Shown here piece after piece: positions 44,182 through 55,224 of a DNA stretch of 64,000 bases (positions within the stretch are counted from its first letter, which is position 1; every line of letters starts with the position of its first letter). The translations under genes and the position numbers were made by a program. The notes under the pieces are model-generated. The model was not told the DNA's origin. It saw nothing but the letters and a program-made list of their open reading frames with translations, and searched no databases. Source of the stretch: Lycium barbarum (taxonomy: Eukaryota; Streptophyta; Magnoliopsida; Solanales; Solanaceae); NCBI RefSeq assembly GCF_019175385.1, contig NC_083337.1, positions 19,329,885-19,393,884 on the forward strand. The letters run 5' to 3'.

Positions 44182-47100
44182 TTGGCATCCCTCTCCGACA
44201 AAGGAAAAAGCAAAATGACTGGTACCCCTAAAGAAGCAAGAAATGAGCTCGTCCTCCGTAATGGAGACACCCAGGACTCACAAGAAGCAACATCCCAGGA
44301 GGATATGATTGCAACATTATTAACTACCGTCGCCACTATAACACCTCAGACCTTTAACTTAAGCTTTGACCATGATTGTAGACTTAAAAAACCAGATAAA
44401 GAATGTGGGAATTGGAAATTCTGTCAGATGGGGATTTACGCCCCAGAATACGGACCATATTTCAGTATACGACCCGTATTTCAAGTCATAAAGTGATCCC
44501 CAAAATCACTGTGCATTATGAAATTTGGCTTGTGGAATTTTATATTGTTAAATACGGAGGACCGTATTTTGAGATACAACCTGTAAACTATGATCATATT
44601 TAAGAAGGAAACATAAAGCAGTGTTTTTGTTTGAAATATATTGAATTACGGTCTTGGTTTACGGACCGTAATTCAGTATACTGACAGTATTTTGGTTCGT
44701 ATTTCCCAACCCACACCAGAGCCTATAAATACCAGCCTTCAGTTATTTTATTTTGTTTTTCATAATTCCAAGCCCTAGAAACGAAGTGTTCTTCTCGTAA
44801 CAAACCAAAACAGCAAGGTAAATCATTCCAAGATCTTCCAAATCAATTCTATCATATATGCTCTTAATCTAATCATGAAACTATGTTCTTAACATAGGGT
44901 TTTCAAGAAAACCCAATTAAAGAGCAAAACCTTGGAACTCTTTTCCAAGACCAGATTATTATTCAAGTTTGGGAGTAATTCCAGGTATGTTAAGCATACT
45001 ATCTACATGAGGAACATTGTTTAATCATCCTCATACCTTAATAATCATAATTCCCAGTAATCCAGCAAGTTCATGATTTTGCCCTAGTTCTTGATTTTCA
45101 TAGCTTAGGGTTAGAGTTCAGTTTTCTTATTATGTTCATACTTATTTATATATGCTATGCACGCTAGATTAATCTAAAAGACTTGTAATTCAAATCTACG
45201 AGTCTCAGAAAGCAGTCTAAGTCAACAGTTATGATAAAGAGTCAATAGTCAGTTTTACCCCTATTGCTTCATGTTTGATTGGGCCTAAGGCCATAGTTAT
45301 GATTCATATGCATATGTAATTATTTTGGGCCTGAGGCAATAGCTTTGAGATCTCATTATTTATGGGCCCGAGGACATAGTTACATGATATGTGCCCCAGG
45401 TGGTTTCTATACAGATTAACTCATGATATGAGTATTCAGTTTCATTATACTTTATTGTTCATGTATCCCTTATCATTGCTTCAATTGCTTATCATACTTG
45501 TACAATTCAAATGTATTAACGTCCTTATGCATGGGCATGCACTTCATGGTGCAGAGTCTGACTTTCAGAAGGATACAACAGCCGCTTAGTTTCCAGTACT
45601 TTGAGAACATTCGCTAGTTGGTGAGCCCCTCTCATTTAGGGCTTCCCGTCTATTTCCAGCTTTCGAATATTAGTTAGTTCATTAGTATTTGAGGCATGTC
45701 AAGGTCTTGTTCTGACCTAGTTATTCTTATAGTATTTTGATCATGGAGGTTTCATAAACATAGTCTTTAGTAAGTTATGTTAGTTTTTCCTCACAACATT
45801 TATTTCCTCATCCTCTATTATATTTGAGTTAGAATATTCTCTCGGTTCATTTTATATCTTGCATGATTTCATGATACAACTGTTAGACTCAGCAGCCATA
45901 GGTTCGCTTGGTCATAGACAGTCAAGCATCAAGTGTCGTGTCACGCCCAGGCTATGGTTCGGGGTGTGACAGCCACTCTCCAGGAAAAGAAAGCCAGAAG
46001 GGAGGCGGCTGATGCGAAAAATAATGCCTCCACCGAAGAAAGGAGACCCCTTCCTCCCTTCTCTCGTTGAGCTCTCCGGTGCTCGACCATTTTCCTGTCT
46101 ACCCACCAGGAACCATACCCCCTCCACTGAACACCGCCAATCCAAACCATGCTGGCCCCTCTTACTTTACCCCACCGCTAGTTAAAAACACTCAAATTCT
46201 AGGAACCACCCACTCAGTCCCCTTGTACCAAATCCCTCAGGCAGTATTCTTTGATCCGGCAAGCCGAACATATGCCCCGGCCCCACCAGCGGGGCAAACC
46301 ACCACTATCCAGTTTAACCATCCCACTCACTAAGTGTCAATCTGCACCCCCAACATCCCAAACGAATCTCTCCAGAGACACAAGGAGTTGGATCATTACG
46401 AGCAAATGGAGAGGACCTGGAGAGCTGAACAAGACAGACGTGAGAAGGACATAGAGAGGAAGATGGAGGAATTGTTGGAAAAATCTAACAGGTCTGCAAG
46501 AAAGGCCACAGGCCTGAGGTACGATGACCTGTGCATGCACCCAGATTTGACCTTCCAAAAGGGTTCAAAATCCTAAAATTTGAAATGTTCAACGAGACAA
46601 GGAATCCCAAGGCACACCTCCATTCATACTGCGACTAGTTGGTCGGAGTAAAGAAGAATGAACCCTTAATCATATGACTATTCAGTGGTAGCCTGACGGG
46701 CGAAGCAGTTGAATGGTTTGTCCCGCAAGACCTGCGCTAATGGCTCCTTTGGGAAGACCTGGCGAAATCCTTCATGGAAAGATTTCATTTCAATATCGAG
46801 ACCGTGTCGGACTGCTACTACCTCGAGAAGGTCAAGCAAAAGTCAACAGAGAACTATAGAGAATTTGCCAGTAGATGGAGGGCCGAAGCGGCCCATATGC
46901 AACCGCTAATGTGTGAGGGAGAGCTAATCTCCATGTTCATCAGGTCACAGGAGCCAGATTCTATGATAGGATGTTGTCCATGGCCGGGAGGCCATTTTAC
47001 GAACTAGTAAAAATAGGAGAGGACATAGAAGATGGTCTCAAATCTGGAAAGATCGTCAGTATCTTCAACAAAGCGTCTGGACAGGCCGCTACGAGAGTTT

Positions 47101-47910
47101 TCCGCAAAAAGAAAGAGGAGGTGTCGAGCATATCCCATATTCCAAACCAAAGCCCAAAAGGACCGCCATCTTCCCACCAAACTCCACCCCTCGTGAATTA
47201 CTTTGCTCTTTCATACAACCCCAGCACCCATATATTTCGTACAACCAACCTTCACCACTACTGTACCAGCATACACGGCTCCGCTCAGTGTCCGTGTGTT
47301 CGCTCCTATTTATCAAACACCACCATAGCAACATACCAACCACTGCCCCAACAAAACTACCGCCCACCGCAAAAAAATCCCTCACAAGCCTATCAACCCC
47401 AAAATTACCAAAATCAACCACTACCCCAGCATATAATGCCCTATGTCCAGATTTTGAGAAAAAAGCCATTAAGAGAATTCACGACGCCCCTCGAACCGAG
47501 GGCTCGACTATTTGAGAGACTCCTAATTGCGGGATTGATTCAGATAGCCCTACAAAATGCCAGCACAACCCAGAAGCAGATTCTACAGGGCTGATCAGAC
47601 TTGTGCCTACCACTCAAAAGGGAATGGACACAACATGGAGGATTGCATAAACCCGAAACACAAAATCCAGGATATGATAGACAAAAGAGAAATCATCCTG
47701 GAAACTACAACTCCCAACATAAATATAAACCCACTGCTGAATCATAAAAATAGCGGAGTCCACATGATAGAGAGAGATGGAGATTGGGAAGCTTGCAGAG
47801 CGTTGTCTCCCAAAATGATCAAGTCTCTTGAACAGACAGTTGCTTCCCTCACACTCCAGGAATGTCCCAAATTCAATGTTTTGATCCCAGTCCAGGAGTT
47901 CCCAAGGCTA
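44182..47910 (+). pseudogene. Ogre-like gag, split by a solo LTR
   Basis: The N-terminal part 44182-44336 (MASLSDKGKSKMTGTPKEAR) is interrupted by the solo LTR at 44337-45971. It resumes in the same frame at 45977 (LQEKKARREAADAKNNAS). A proline-rich linker and a charged coiled coil (QMERTWRAEQDRREKDIERK) follow, then the capsid region (46580-47090: LIxxLFSGSLTGEAVEWF, DLAKSFMERFHFNIETVSD, YREFASRWRAEAAHM, YELVKIGEDIEDGLKSGKIV). Then comes a Q/P-rich linker and the zinc-binding C terminus (YRADQTCAYHSKGNGHNMED, about 47581-47640). Several stops and frameshifts occur (for example 46072, 46331, 46574, 47006). Confidence 0.75.
44337..45971 (+). mobile_element. Solo LTR of a Ty3/Gypsy element inside gag, 1635 bp
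   Basis: It starts TATAACACCTCAGACC (first dinucleotide changed from TG) and ends GGTTCGGGGTGTGACA. The exact 5-bp duplication GCCAC flanks it (44332-44336, 45972-45976). It shares the GGGCC(T/C)NAGGCC-type repeats (45280-45390) with the solo LTR at 15443-17625, so both probably belong to the same Gypsy group, here in plus orientation. Confidence 0.88.
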
Positions 47911-48129
47911 TAACAATGTTCAGGACTTTGGTTCTAGTACCTGTGATAGCCCAGGTGGCACAACATATTCCTCTTAGCCCTAAAAAGCCAATCACTGCGC
48001 AGGCAGCTATGGCCTAAGGCATGACTCATTTGGGAAGATGCTACACTCCTGAAGAATTAGCCCAGAATTCCACGAGAAAGGAAAATACCCAGAAAAGGGA
48101 GATAACCAAAGGAGAAGCCGAAGATTTTT

Positions 48130-48900
48130 GGTGGCGCATGCAGCTGAAAGATTATTCCATTGTTGAGAATTTGAAAAAGACGCAATTATCGGTGCTATAG
48201 TTGCTGGCTAGCTCACTCTTATACAAGCATGCTCTCATGAAGGTATTGGACGACGCATATTTACCGGCAGGTACAAATAGTTAAGATTTAGCCTGGCTAG
48301 TAGCTCGTATCATTGGGGAACATAAAATTTGCTTCTCCAAGGAAGAATTTCCCGTCGAAGGAACCTCTCACAACCGAGCCCTTTACATCACCCTGGAATG
48401 CCTTGACAAGGCCATAGGAATTGTACTTGTAGATAATGGGTCGGGTCTCAACATTTGCGTTGTAACCACATTAACACAGCTTGGCTGTGACATAGGCGAA
48501 GTTCGCCTGAGTGGGACAAATTTCAGGGGATTTAATGGATCCCTAAGTGATTCCTTAGGAGAGATCGACCTACAGATCCAGGTCGGGCCATCCTCCTTTA
48601 TGGCAGAGTTCCATGTTATGGCAATCACTGTAAATTACAACATGCTCTTGGGAAGACCCTGGATCCACTCCACCGGTGTGGTAGTATCAAGTCTGCACCA
48701 GGACATAAAATTTGAATGGCAGGGCTAGGAAATTATGGTCGAAGCTGAGAAGGATTTCCAGAAGCATTCTTACAATATTATACCAGCAATCGAAGGGAGT
48801 CCCGACGGATCAAACTTCCACATGGTGGAATACGTTGGGCCACCCACTCAGAAGGGGAGGTTGACAGACCAATGCCAGCAGTTTACAGAATTATTGCCTC
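48130..48900 (+). pseudogene. Ogre-like aspartic protease
   Basis: In one frame with few stops it reads WWRMQLKDYSIVENLKKTQL, ALYITLECLDKAIGIVLVDN, GSGLNICVVTTLTQLGCDIG, FRGFNGSLSDSLGEIDLQIQ, then MLLGRPWIHSTGVVVSSLHQ. The D-N-G-S active-site motif and LLGRPWIH flap/closing motif are those of Tat/Ogre proteases. The enzyme would cut Gag-Pol. Stops occur at about 48198, 48282 and 48727. Confidence 0.75.
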
Positions 48901-49710
48901 CACAATGCTGAGAAATCGTTTTAAAATGGGAAAAGGCCTAAGAAAGGACCTTGAAGGTATAACAGAGCCCCTACCGATCCCGAAAGAAAATTACTGCTTT
49001 GGCCTTGGGTATGCTCCTACTAAAGACGAGCTCACAAAGGCTATCAAGAGAGAACTCGGAACAAATAATCTACCACAGCCAATTCCGGGGTTGTACCAGT
49101 CATTTCCTAAGAAAACGCCAATGCCAAACGGAGACGAAGTTGATGGGGGTTTCAAGTTGCTGTTTCAAGAAGAGAAGTGCTAAGCGATCACCGAGAAAAG
49201 CCAGGAGGCGCCCACCGTACGCAGTCTGGGCCAGGAGAGCGCGTGAACAATTGTACATCTACTCCCCTCTTGGCTCCTTGGTAGAGAGATAGATTTTCCT
49301 TAAAAATAATCTTTTGCTAAAAAGTGTCGGCGTCGGTTGATGCCCGAACGACTTTCTTTTCTAAAATTACTTCGTAATGTTTAAAAATGGAAATAGTTCA
49401 GCCTTGTTCCTAGCCAGGACTACAGTTTGTAACCCATTTCTTTTGAATTAATAAGAAGCCTTGGCCTGTGCAAAACTGCTATTCTTATTGGATAATAAAA
49501 CAAAATTTTTCTAACTAATCACGTAATAGCGACCAATGAATAAGCCTAATTTTTCTATGCCTCGCCTTTTTAGTAGTAATCATAATAAAACAACAAAAAA
49601 TGTCATGACGTGCCGTAAAACGAATGAGAAAAATAGCCAGCAGAAGTATGATGATTCCAAAAGGGCTGGTAGAGGAATTGGAAGAATTAGAAGAAAAATA
49701 GACGCCGCAT
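48901..49710 (+). other. Protease-RT linker, possible position of the Ogre intron
   Basis: A short open piece (48872-49183) carries linker-like text (GFGLGYAPTKDELTKAI-type). About 500 bp without coding signal follow, up to the RT start at 49711. Ogre elements are known to have an intron between protease and RT. TGCCTCGCCTTTTTAG at 49559-49574 could be an acceptor, but this was not established. Confidence 0.4.
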
Positions 49711-51243
49711 ATGGATGAAACTGAGGAGATCAACCTTGGTGACGCAGAGGATATTAAACAAACATGGATCAGTGCTCACTTGGGAGCTCTACAATGGGAA
49801 GAGCTTATAGCTCTGCTGAAGGAATATGTGGACGTCTTTGCCTTGTCATATGCAGATATGCCGGGATTGAGCACTAAAATAGTGGCCCACATATTGCCCA
49901 TCATGGAGTGCTTTGTCCTGATCAAGCAGAAAATACGAACACTTAAGCCAGACATGAGGATCAGGATAACGGATGAAATAGAGAAGTAGATCAAGTCTGG
50001 AATATTGGAAGTGACGTTCTACCCCACTTGGGTGGCTAACATAGTGTCCGTACCCAAGAATGACGGAAAGATTCAAATCTGTGTGGACTACCGAGATCTC
50101 AACCGGGCCAGTCCAAACAAAAACTTTCCTCGCCTAAAAATCCACATTCTAATAGACAACTGCGCCAAACACGAGCTGTAGTCATTCGTGGATTGTCTCG
50201 CCAAGTACCATCAAATACTCATGAACAAAGAAGACGCTGAGAAGACAACCTTTATCACCCCTTGGGGAGTCTACTGTCATAGGGTAATGCCGTTTGGCAT
50301 CAAAAATGCCGGCACCACATGCATGAGGGCTATGACTACCCTGTTCTATGATATGATGCATCGAGAGATCGAAGTCTATGTGGAAGATGTCATCATAAAA
50401 TCGAAAGAAAGCTCAGAAGATGCCATGCACTTGTGCAAGTTCTTTGACAGGCTCCGCAAGTTCAATCTGAGGCTAAACCCTGCAAAGTGGGCATTTGGGG
50501 TGCCCGCAGGGCAGTCGCTAGGATTCATAGTCAGCCGCAGGGGTATTGAACTAGATCTTACCAAAATCAAAGCCATTCAGGAGTTGCCGCCGCCCAAGAC
50601 CCAGAAAGAAGTCATGAGTTTCTTGGGAAGGTTGAATTACATTGGACGGGTCATATCCCAGTCAACTATGATTATGGAGCCAATCCTTCAACTGCTCAAG
50701 AAAGACGCTCCCACAAATTGGATGGAGGAATGCCACGAGGCATTTGACAAAATCAAAAGATATCTTTCCAATTTTCTAGTCTTAGTGCCACCCAAGCAAG
50801 GGAGTCCTCTGTTACTGTACCTGTCAGTATCGAAAAATGCTTTCGGATGCATGCTTACCCAGCACGATGAAGAGGGCAAAAAGGAACATGCCATCTACTA
50901 TTTAATTAAGAATTTTACATCATGCGAGTCACGATATACACTCGTGGAGAAAACTTGTTGTGCTCTGACTTGGATAGCTCAAAAGCTAAGGCACTACCTA
51001 TCGGTGTTCACCACCCACCTCATATCCAGAATGGATCCATTGAGATACATTTTCCTGCAACCAATGCCCGTGGGAAAGTTGGCTAAATGGCAGATGCTAC
51101 TGTGCGAATTTGACATCGTATCTGTAACACATAAGGCAATCAAAGGACAAGTCCTAGATGACCTGCAGGCAGAAAGTCCCGTCGATGACGAGCTTGAACC
51201 ATTGCGGACTTTCTTCCCAGACGAGGAAGTGATGTCTATGTAA
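49711..51243 (+). pseudogene. Ogre-like reverse transcriptase and RNase H
   Basis: The RT N-terminus is LKEYVDVFALSYADMPGLS. Stops occur at 49987 (after TDEIEK) and 50179. Motifs in order: YPTWVANIVSVPKNDGKIQI, CVDYRDLNRASPNKNFP, FVDCLAKYHQILMNKEDAEK, TTFITPWGVYCHRVMPFGIK, then VYVEDVIIKSK where Y-V-D-D is expected, so the first catalytic aspartate has become glutamate. The connection and RNase H follow: MSFLGRLNYIGRVISQST, LLLYLSVSKNAFGCMLTQHD, YTLVEKTCCALTWIAQKLRH. The last 1056 bases (50188-51243) are a single open frame of 351 codons. Confidence 0.9.
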
Positions 51244-51700
51244 GAAGAGGTGACAAAAGCATACTCAAGTTGAGATTGTTCTTCGATGGAGCAGTCAATT
51301 ACAAAGGGTCAGGTATCAGGGCAGTGTTAGTCTCGAAAACAGGACAACACTATTCGATGGTGGCCATGCTTAACTTTAGGTGTACCAACAACATGGCGGA
51401 GCATGATACATGTGTCCTCGGCCTCTGGATGGCATTGGACATGAACATATAAAAGTTGTTGGTAATCAGGGACTCCGATTTTCTCATAAATCAAGTCAAA
51501 AGGAATTGGGCGACCAAAAACGATAAAATACTCCCATATATAAATCTAGTACAAAGATTGTGCGGGAGATTCAAGGATATTGATTTCAGGTATACTCCGA
51601 GGGCTCAAAATGAGTTTGTAGAAGTGTTGGCTATGATAGCCTCCATGGTCCAGCATCCTGAGAGTGCCCACATTGACCCTTTGAAGATCACACTAAGAGA
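51244..51700 (+). pseudogene. Second, archaeal-type RNase H (aRNH) of the Tat lineage
   Basis: It reads RLFFDGAVNYKGSGIRAVLV, NFRCTNNMAEHDTCVLGLWM, a stop after LDMNI, LLVIRDSDFLINQVKRNWAT, and FRYTPRAQNEFVEVLAMIAS. The D-G-A...N-N-M-A-E...D-S-D pattern is that of the additional RNase H found only in Tat/Ogre-type Gypsy elements. The E of MAEY is kept. The frame is broken once at 51450. Confidence 0.8.
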
Positions 51701-51849
51701 AGACCAGGCTCACTATGCCCATGTCGAGGCCGAGACAGATGGCCAACCATGGTATGCCGACATCAAAACATACCTAGAGAAAGGAAATTACCCCCAGAGA
51801 GTTCAACAAATCAGAAGAAGACCGTCAGGAGATGCATGGACACCGAAGA

Positions 51850-52930
51850 GGCTACAAAATTACTGAAAGAGGTGCACGCAGGGGCATGTGGACCCCACTT
51901 GAATAGATTCGTCCTCACAAAGAAAATTCTGAGGATAGGATATTGCTGGATGACCATGGAGCATGATTCGTGCAAATTCGTACCGAAATGCCATCAGTTC
52001 CAGATACACGGAGATCTGATCAAGGTTCCTCCCATAGAATTACATGCGATGAGCTCACCATGGCCATTCGTGGCATGGGGAATGGACGTCATAGGACCCA
52101 TCGAGCCTCCAGCCTCCAGCCTCCAATGGACATTGTTTCATCTTAGTCGCCATTGACTATTTTACCAAATGGGTAGAAGTAACTTCACACAAGTCAGTGA
52201 CCAAGAAAGTCGTGGCTGACTTTGTCAAAAACAATCTGATATGTTGCTTCAGTGTACCGGAATCCATCATCACAGAAAATGATGGCAATCTGAATAGCCA
52301 TTTGATGAAGGACATCTGCGATCAATTCAAGAAAACCCACAAAAACTCCACCGCCTACCGGACGTAGATGAATGGAGCTATAGAGGCTGCCAACAAGAAC
52401 ATCAAGAGGATCCTGAGAAAAATGATCGACAACTACAGGAATTGGCACGAGCAACTTCCTTATGCTTTGTTGGGGTATAGAACGACAACCCAAACTTCCA
52501 CTAGGGCAACCTCATACCTCCTTTTCTACGGTACAGAGGCGGTCATTCCCGCAGAGGTAGAGATCCCTCCACTCAAAATCTTCCAAGAAACTGAGCTAAA
52601 TGATGCGGAATGGGTCAGAAACCGCTACGAGCAGCTGGCTACGATAGATGAAAAGAGAATGGTGGTGGTATGCCATAGACAACTATACAGACAAAGAATG
52701 TCTCGAGCCTTCAACAAGCGGGTTAGAACCCGACTTTTTCAAATTTGACAACTCGTACTCAAACGAGTGTTCCCTCACCAAGAAGAATACAAAGGAAAAT
52801 TTGCACCAAACTGGCAAGGACCATACATGGTCAGAATGGTTCTATCAGGAGGAGCCGCAGTCCTAGCCGGGATGGGCGGACAATAGTGGCCCAAAGCCAT
52901 TAAACCAGATCGCAATATCATTTCCATGTA
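51850..52930 (+). pseudogene. Ogre-like integrase with C-terminal domain
   Basis: The zinc-binding part is EVHAGACGPHLNRFVLTKKI and CKFVPKCHQFQ, in which the last cysteine of C-H-Q-C is F. The catalytic core has D in VAWGMDVIGP, then FTKWVEVTSHKSVTKKVVAD, then IITENDGNLNSHLM where T-D-N-G is expected (catalytic D to E). The third acid is present in MNGAIEAANKNIKRIL. Later text: PYALLGYRTTTQTSTRATSY. A frame change near 52740 leads to LVLKRVFPHQ and NWQGPYMVRMVLSGGAAVLA, the usual C-terminal module. A frameshift near 52120 and a stop at 52366 also occur. Confidence 0.85.
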
Positions 52931-53829
52931 ATCGTATCTTTTGCTTGTAATCATATCTTGTAATCGAACAGGAAAAACAAATTAGCAATGTAATGAACTA
53001 TGAATGACCTGACTTCCCCATAGTGGGATACGTAGGCAGTCCATTATCGGACCCGATAGCACTATTAGTGAAACCAAAACTCAGTTACTTTGTTCCGAAC
53101 TACGTTTGACTTGAATTCCTCATGTGACAGGATACGTAGGCGCCTACGAGCTCGATCGTCATAAAAGAAAAACCCAAAAAACCCTTAGAAAAACCTTAGA
53201 GATAATAAAGCAGGAAGAATAGATGAGATTAAACTACAAGGACTAGCATAAGAGTCAGCCAACATCAACCCTACACTGGGGCAGAATTTTTGAGAGGGTC
53301 TAAAAAATTGTTGCCAGAAAGAATCAACGAGGAAAATGGCAAAACAAAGCGATACACTGGGGAAAACTTTTTGAGGGAACCTAAAAAATTCCTGCATAAA
53401 AAGACAAAGCAAAGGCTGCTCAGAGCAGACCCGAAAACTGGGGCTGAATTTTTCAGAAAGATCTCAAAAAATTCTATCGGTTTTGAAAATCAGCAATCAT
53501 ACCTCCCGGAAAGCCAGGAGGCCTCATTCAAAGACATATGTCATGACAACACATTTTTCAAAGATATATATATATATAAAACGTCATGCATTTTATAAAT
53601 TTTACTTGAGATTTTCAAAATATATCAATTAGTATAGGTACGCTGTAAAAAAACTATCTCTCGAAATACCGAGCCCAAGAGGTTTCAAAAGAGCATCAGG
53701 AGGAGCCAACAGATGAGAGGATAGCGATACCAACTGGGCTCTTAGGAAACTCACAATTTTTATGTGGATGTAGGTTTGTAACAGGGGAACAGACCCGTCG
53801 TCAACCGGCTCACTCTCAACAGAGGCGAA

Positions 53830-54150
53830 AATTATAACCGACCACGAAGGTTATGAAAGAATAAATGACAAAGAAATATCTGACCACGAGGGTCGCAAGA
53901 ATGGACAACGCATAACCAACCACGAAGGTCATGAAAAAGAATGAACGACAAGGACATATCTGGCCATAAGGGTCATACAACAAACAAACAACAAAGACAT
54001 ATTAGGCCAAACGGGTCACAATTAATGATCGTAAAGACATATTCGACCAAAATGGTCATGACAAAGACAAAGGGGAATATTCGACCACGAGGGTCACAAC
54101 CCACACTACGGACGAAAAAAAGATTATCCAGCCAAATGGGCCATATCTGT
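53830..54150 (+). repeat. Tandem array of GACCA(C/A)nAGGGTCA-type units
   Basis: About seven to eight imperfect units of roughly 40-50 bp each contain a quasi-palindrome CGACCACGAGGGTCA (variants ACCACGAAGGTCAT, GGCCAAACGGGTCA, CGACCAAAATGGTCAT) followed by ACAA-GACATAT. Array length and unit number are by eye. Confidence 0.75.
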
Positions 54151-54164
54151 CACCCCCATCATAT

Positions 54165-54565
54165 TTTTACTTTCTTGTTGCCAAGAAGGCCACTGCACGT
54201 TTATTTTCCTGCTGCCGAGAGGGCCATTCATACAAACTTCCAAGAGAGCCATTCATAAAAACTACCAAAAGGGCCATTGCACGTTTATTTTCCTGCTGTT
54301 GAGAGGGCCATTCATACAAACTGCCAAGAGGACCATCCATACAAACTGCCAAAAGGGCCATTGCACGTTTACTTTCCTGTTGCCAAGAGGGCCATTCGTA
54401 CAAACTGACAAGAGGGCCATTCATACAAACTGCCAAGAGGGCCATTTCACGTTTACTTCCCTGCTGCTAAGAGATCCATTCATACAACTGCTGAGAGGGC
54501 TATTGTAGGTTACTTTCCTATTGCTGAGAGGGCCATTCATCCAAACTACCGAGAGGTCCATTCAT
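54165..54565 (+). repeat. Tandem array of GAGAGGGCCATTCATACAAAC-type units
   Basis: Units of about 25 bp (GCCAAGAGGGCCATTCATAC followed by AAACT) alternate with AGGGCCATTGCACGTTTA, TTTTCCTGCTG stretches, giving a compound higher-order unit. Translation on the minus strand gives a repetitive ORF (54445-54167) that is a by-product of the array. Confidence 0.8.
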
Positions 54566-55224
54566 AGAAATATCATGAAAATATCTACAATATTGTCGAA
54601 TTTCGGCAGCCTGTGCACAACCTCCAAAAAAATCCAGCTTGCTGAACCAGATCCAGATGAATTACAGAGCAAACGTGGAAATTTTTCTTATGCAACCAAT
54701 CAAGATAGGGTGCCCGTGAGAGTCAAGCTCTCCGGCCAGGACTTGGAAGCCATCTAATCTCAGACTTAGCCGCAATCTGTCTATTTTGTTAAAAACAAAT
54801 CGGAACCGGTCAGATACATACTGGGAAATCTAAAGGTATTCCCACAAAAGGGACATACTGTCCTCCAGCGAGTCGAACTACATGTGGCCTGATTCCCAGA
54901 GACCTGGGATATGTAGGCGGGCTCAAAAGCAGAGAATCGGCCACATTCTAGTCTCCGTCCAGGGAAACCCTGGTCACAACACCAGGGGTCTCAGGACTTA
55001 CCTACTAAATCGCTTAAAAGTATTCAATTGAGTCGAACTACAGGTGGCCTGAATTCTTGTATAAGCCCGAGATATGTAGGAAAGCCAGAAGCTAGGGTCC
55101 GGCCGCTTATGTGAATTGCATGAAATTTAAAGGGTAAGATGAGTCGGGTCCATAAAAAATTAGGGTTAGTCAAATGTCGTTGCTTAGGGATGGTCCCGCC
55201 ATCCTCGAACATCGAAGGGGCAGT

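Larger units (their letters stand above)
52931..55224 (+). other. Untranslated tail of the Ogre-like element
   Basis: It contains no supported gene. It carries repeated GGGATACGTAGGCA motifs (about 53025, 53129, 54906, 55069). Three imperfect copies of CTGGGG(C)AGAATTTTTGAGAG with TCTAAAAAATT occur at about 53275, 53355 and 53435. Two tandem-repeat arrays follow (53830-54150, 54165-54565). It ends in the polypurine tract GAAGGGGCAG before the 3' LTR. Confidence 0.65.

Noticed and set aside
47089..47469. 126-codon minus-strand ORF
   Set aside because: Antisense of the proline/glutamine-rich gag linker; no domain.
54167..54445. Repetitive 92-codon ORF on the minus strand (MALLAVCMNGPL units)
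   Set aside because: It is the translation of the tandem DNA array; the repeat period happens to keep one frame open. No homology to a protein family is recognised.
53830..54565. Possible CRISPR array because of spaced repeats
   Set aside because: Units are degenerate, spacers repeat too, and the context is a plant retrotransposon tail.
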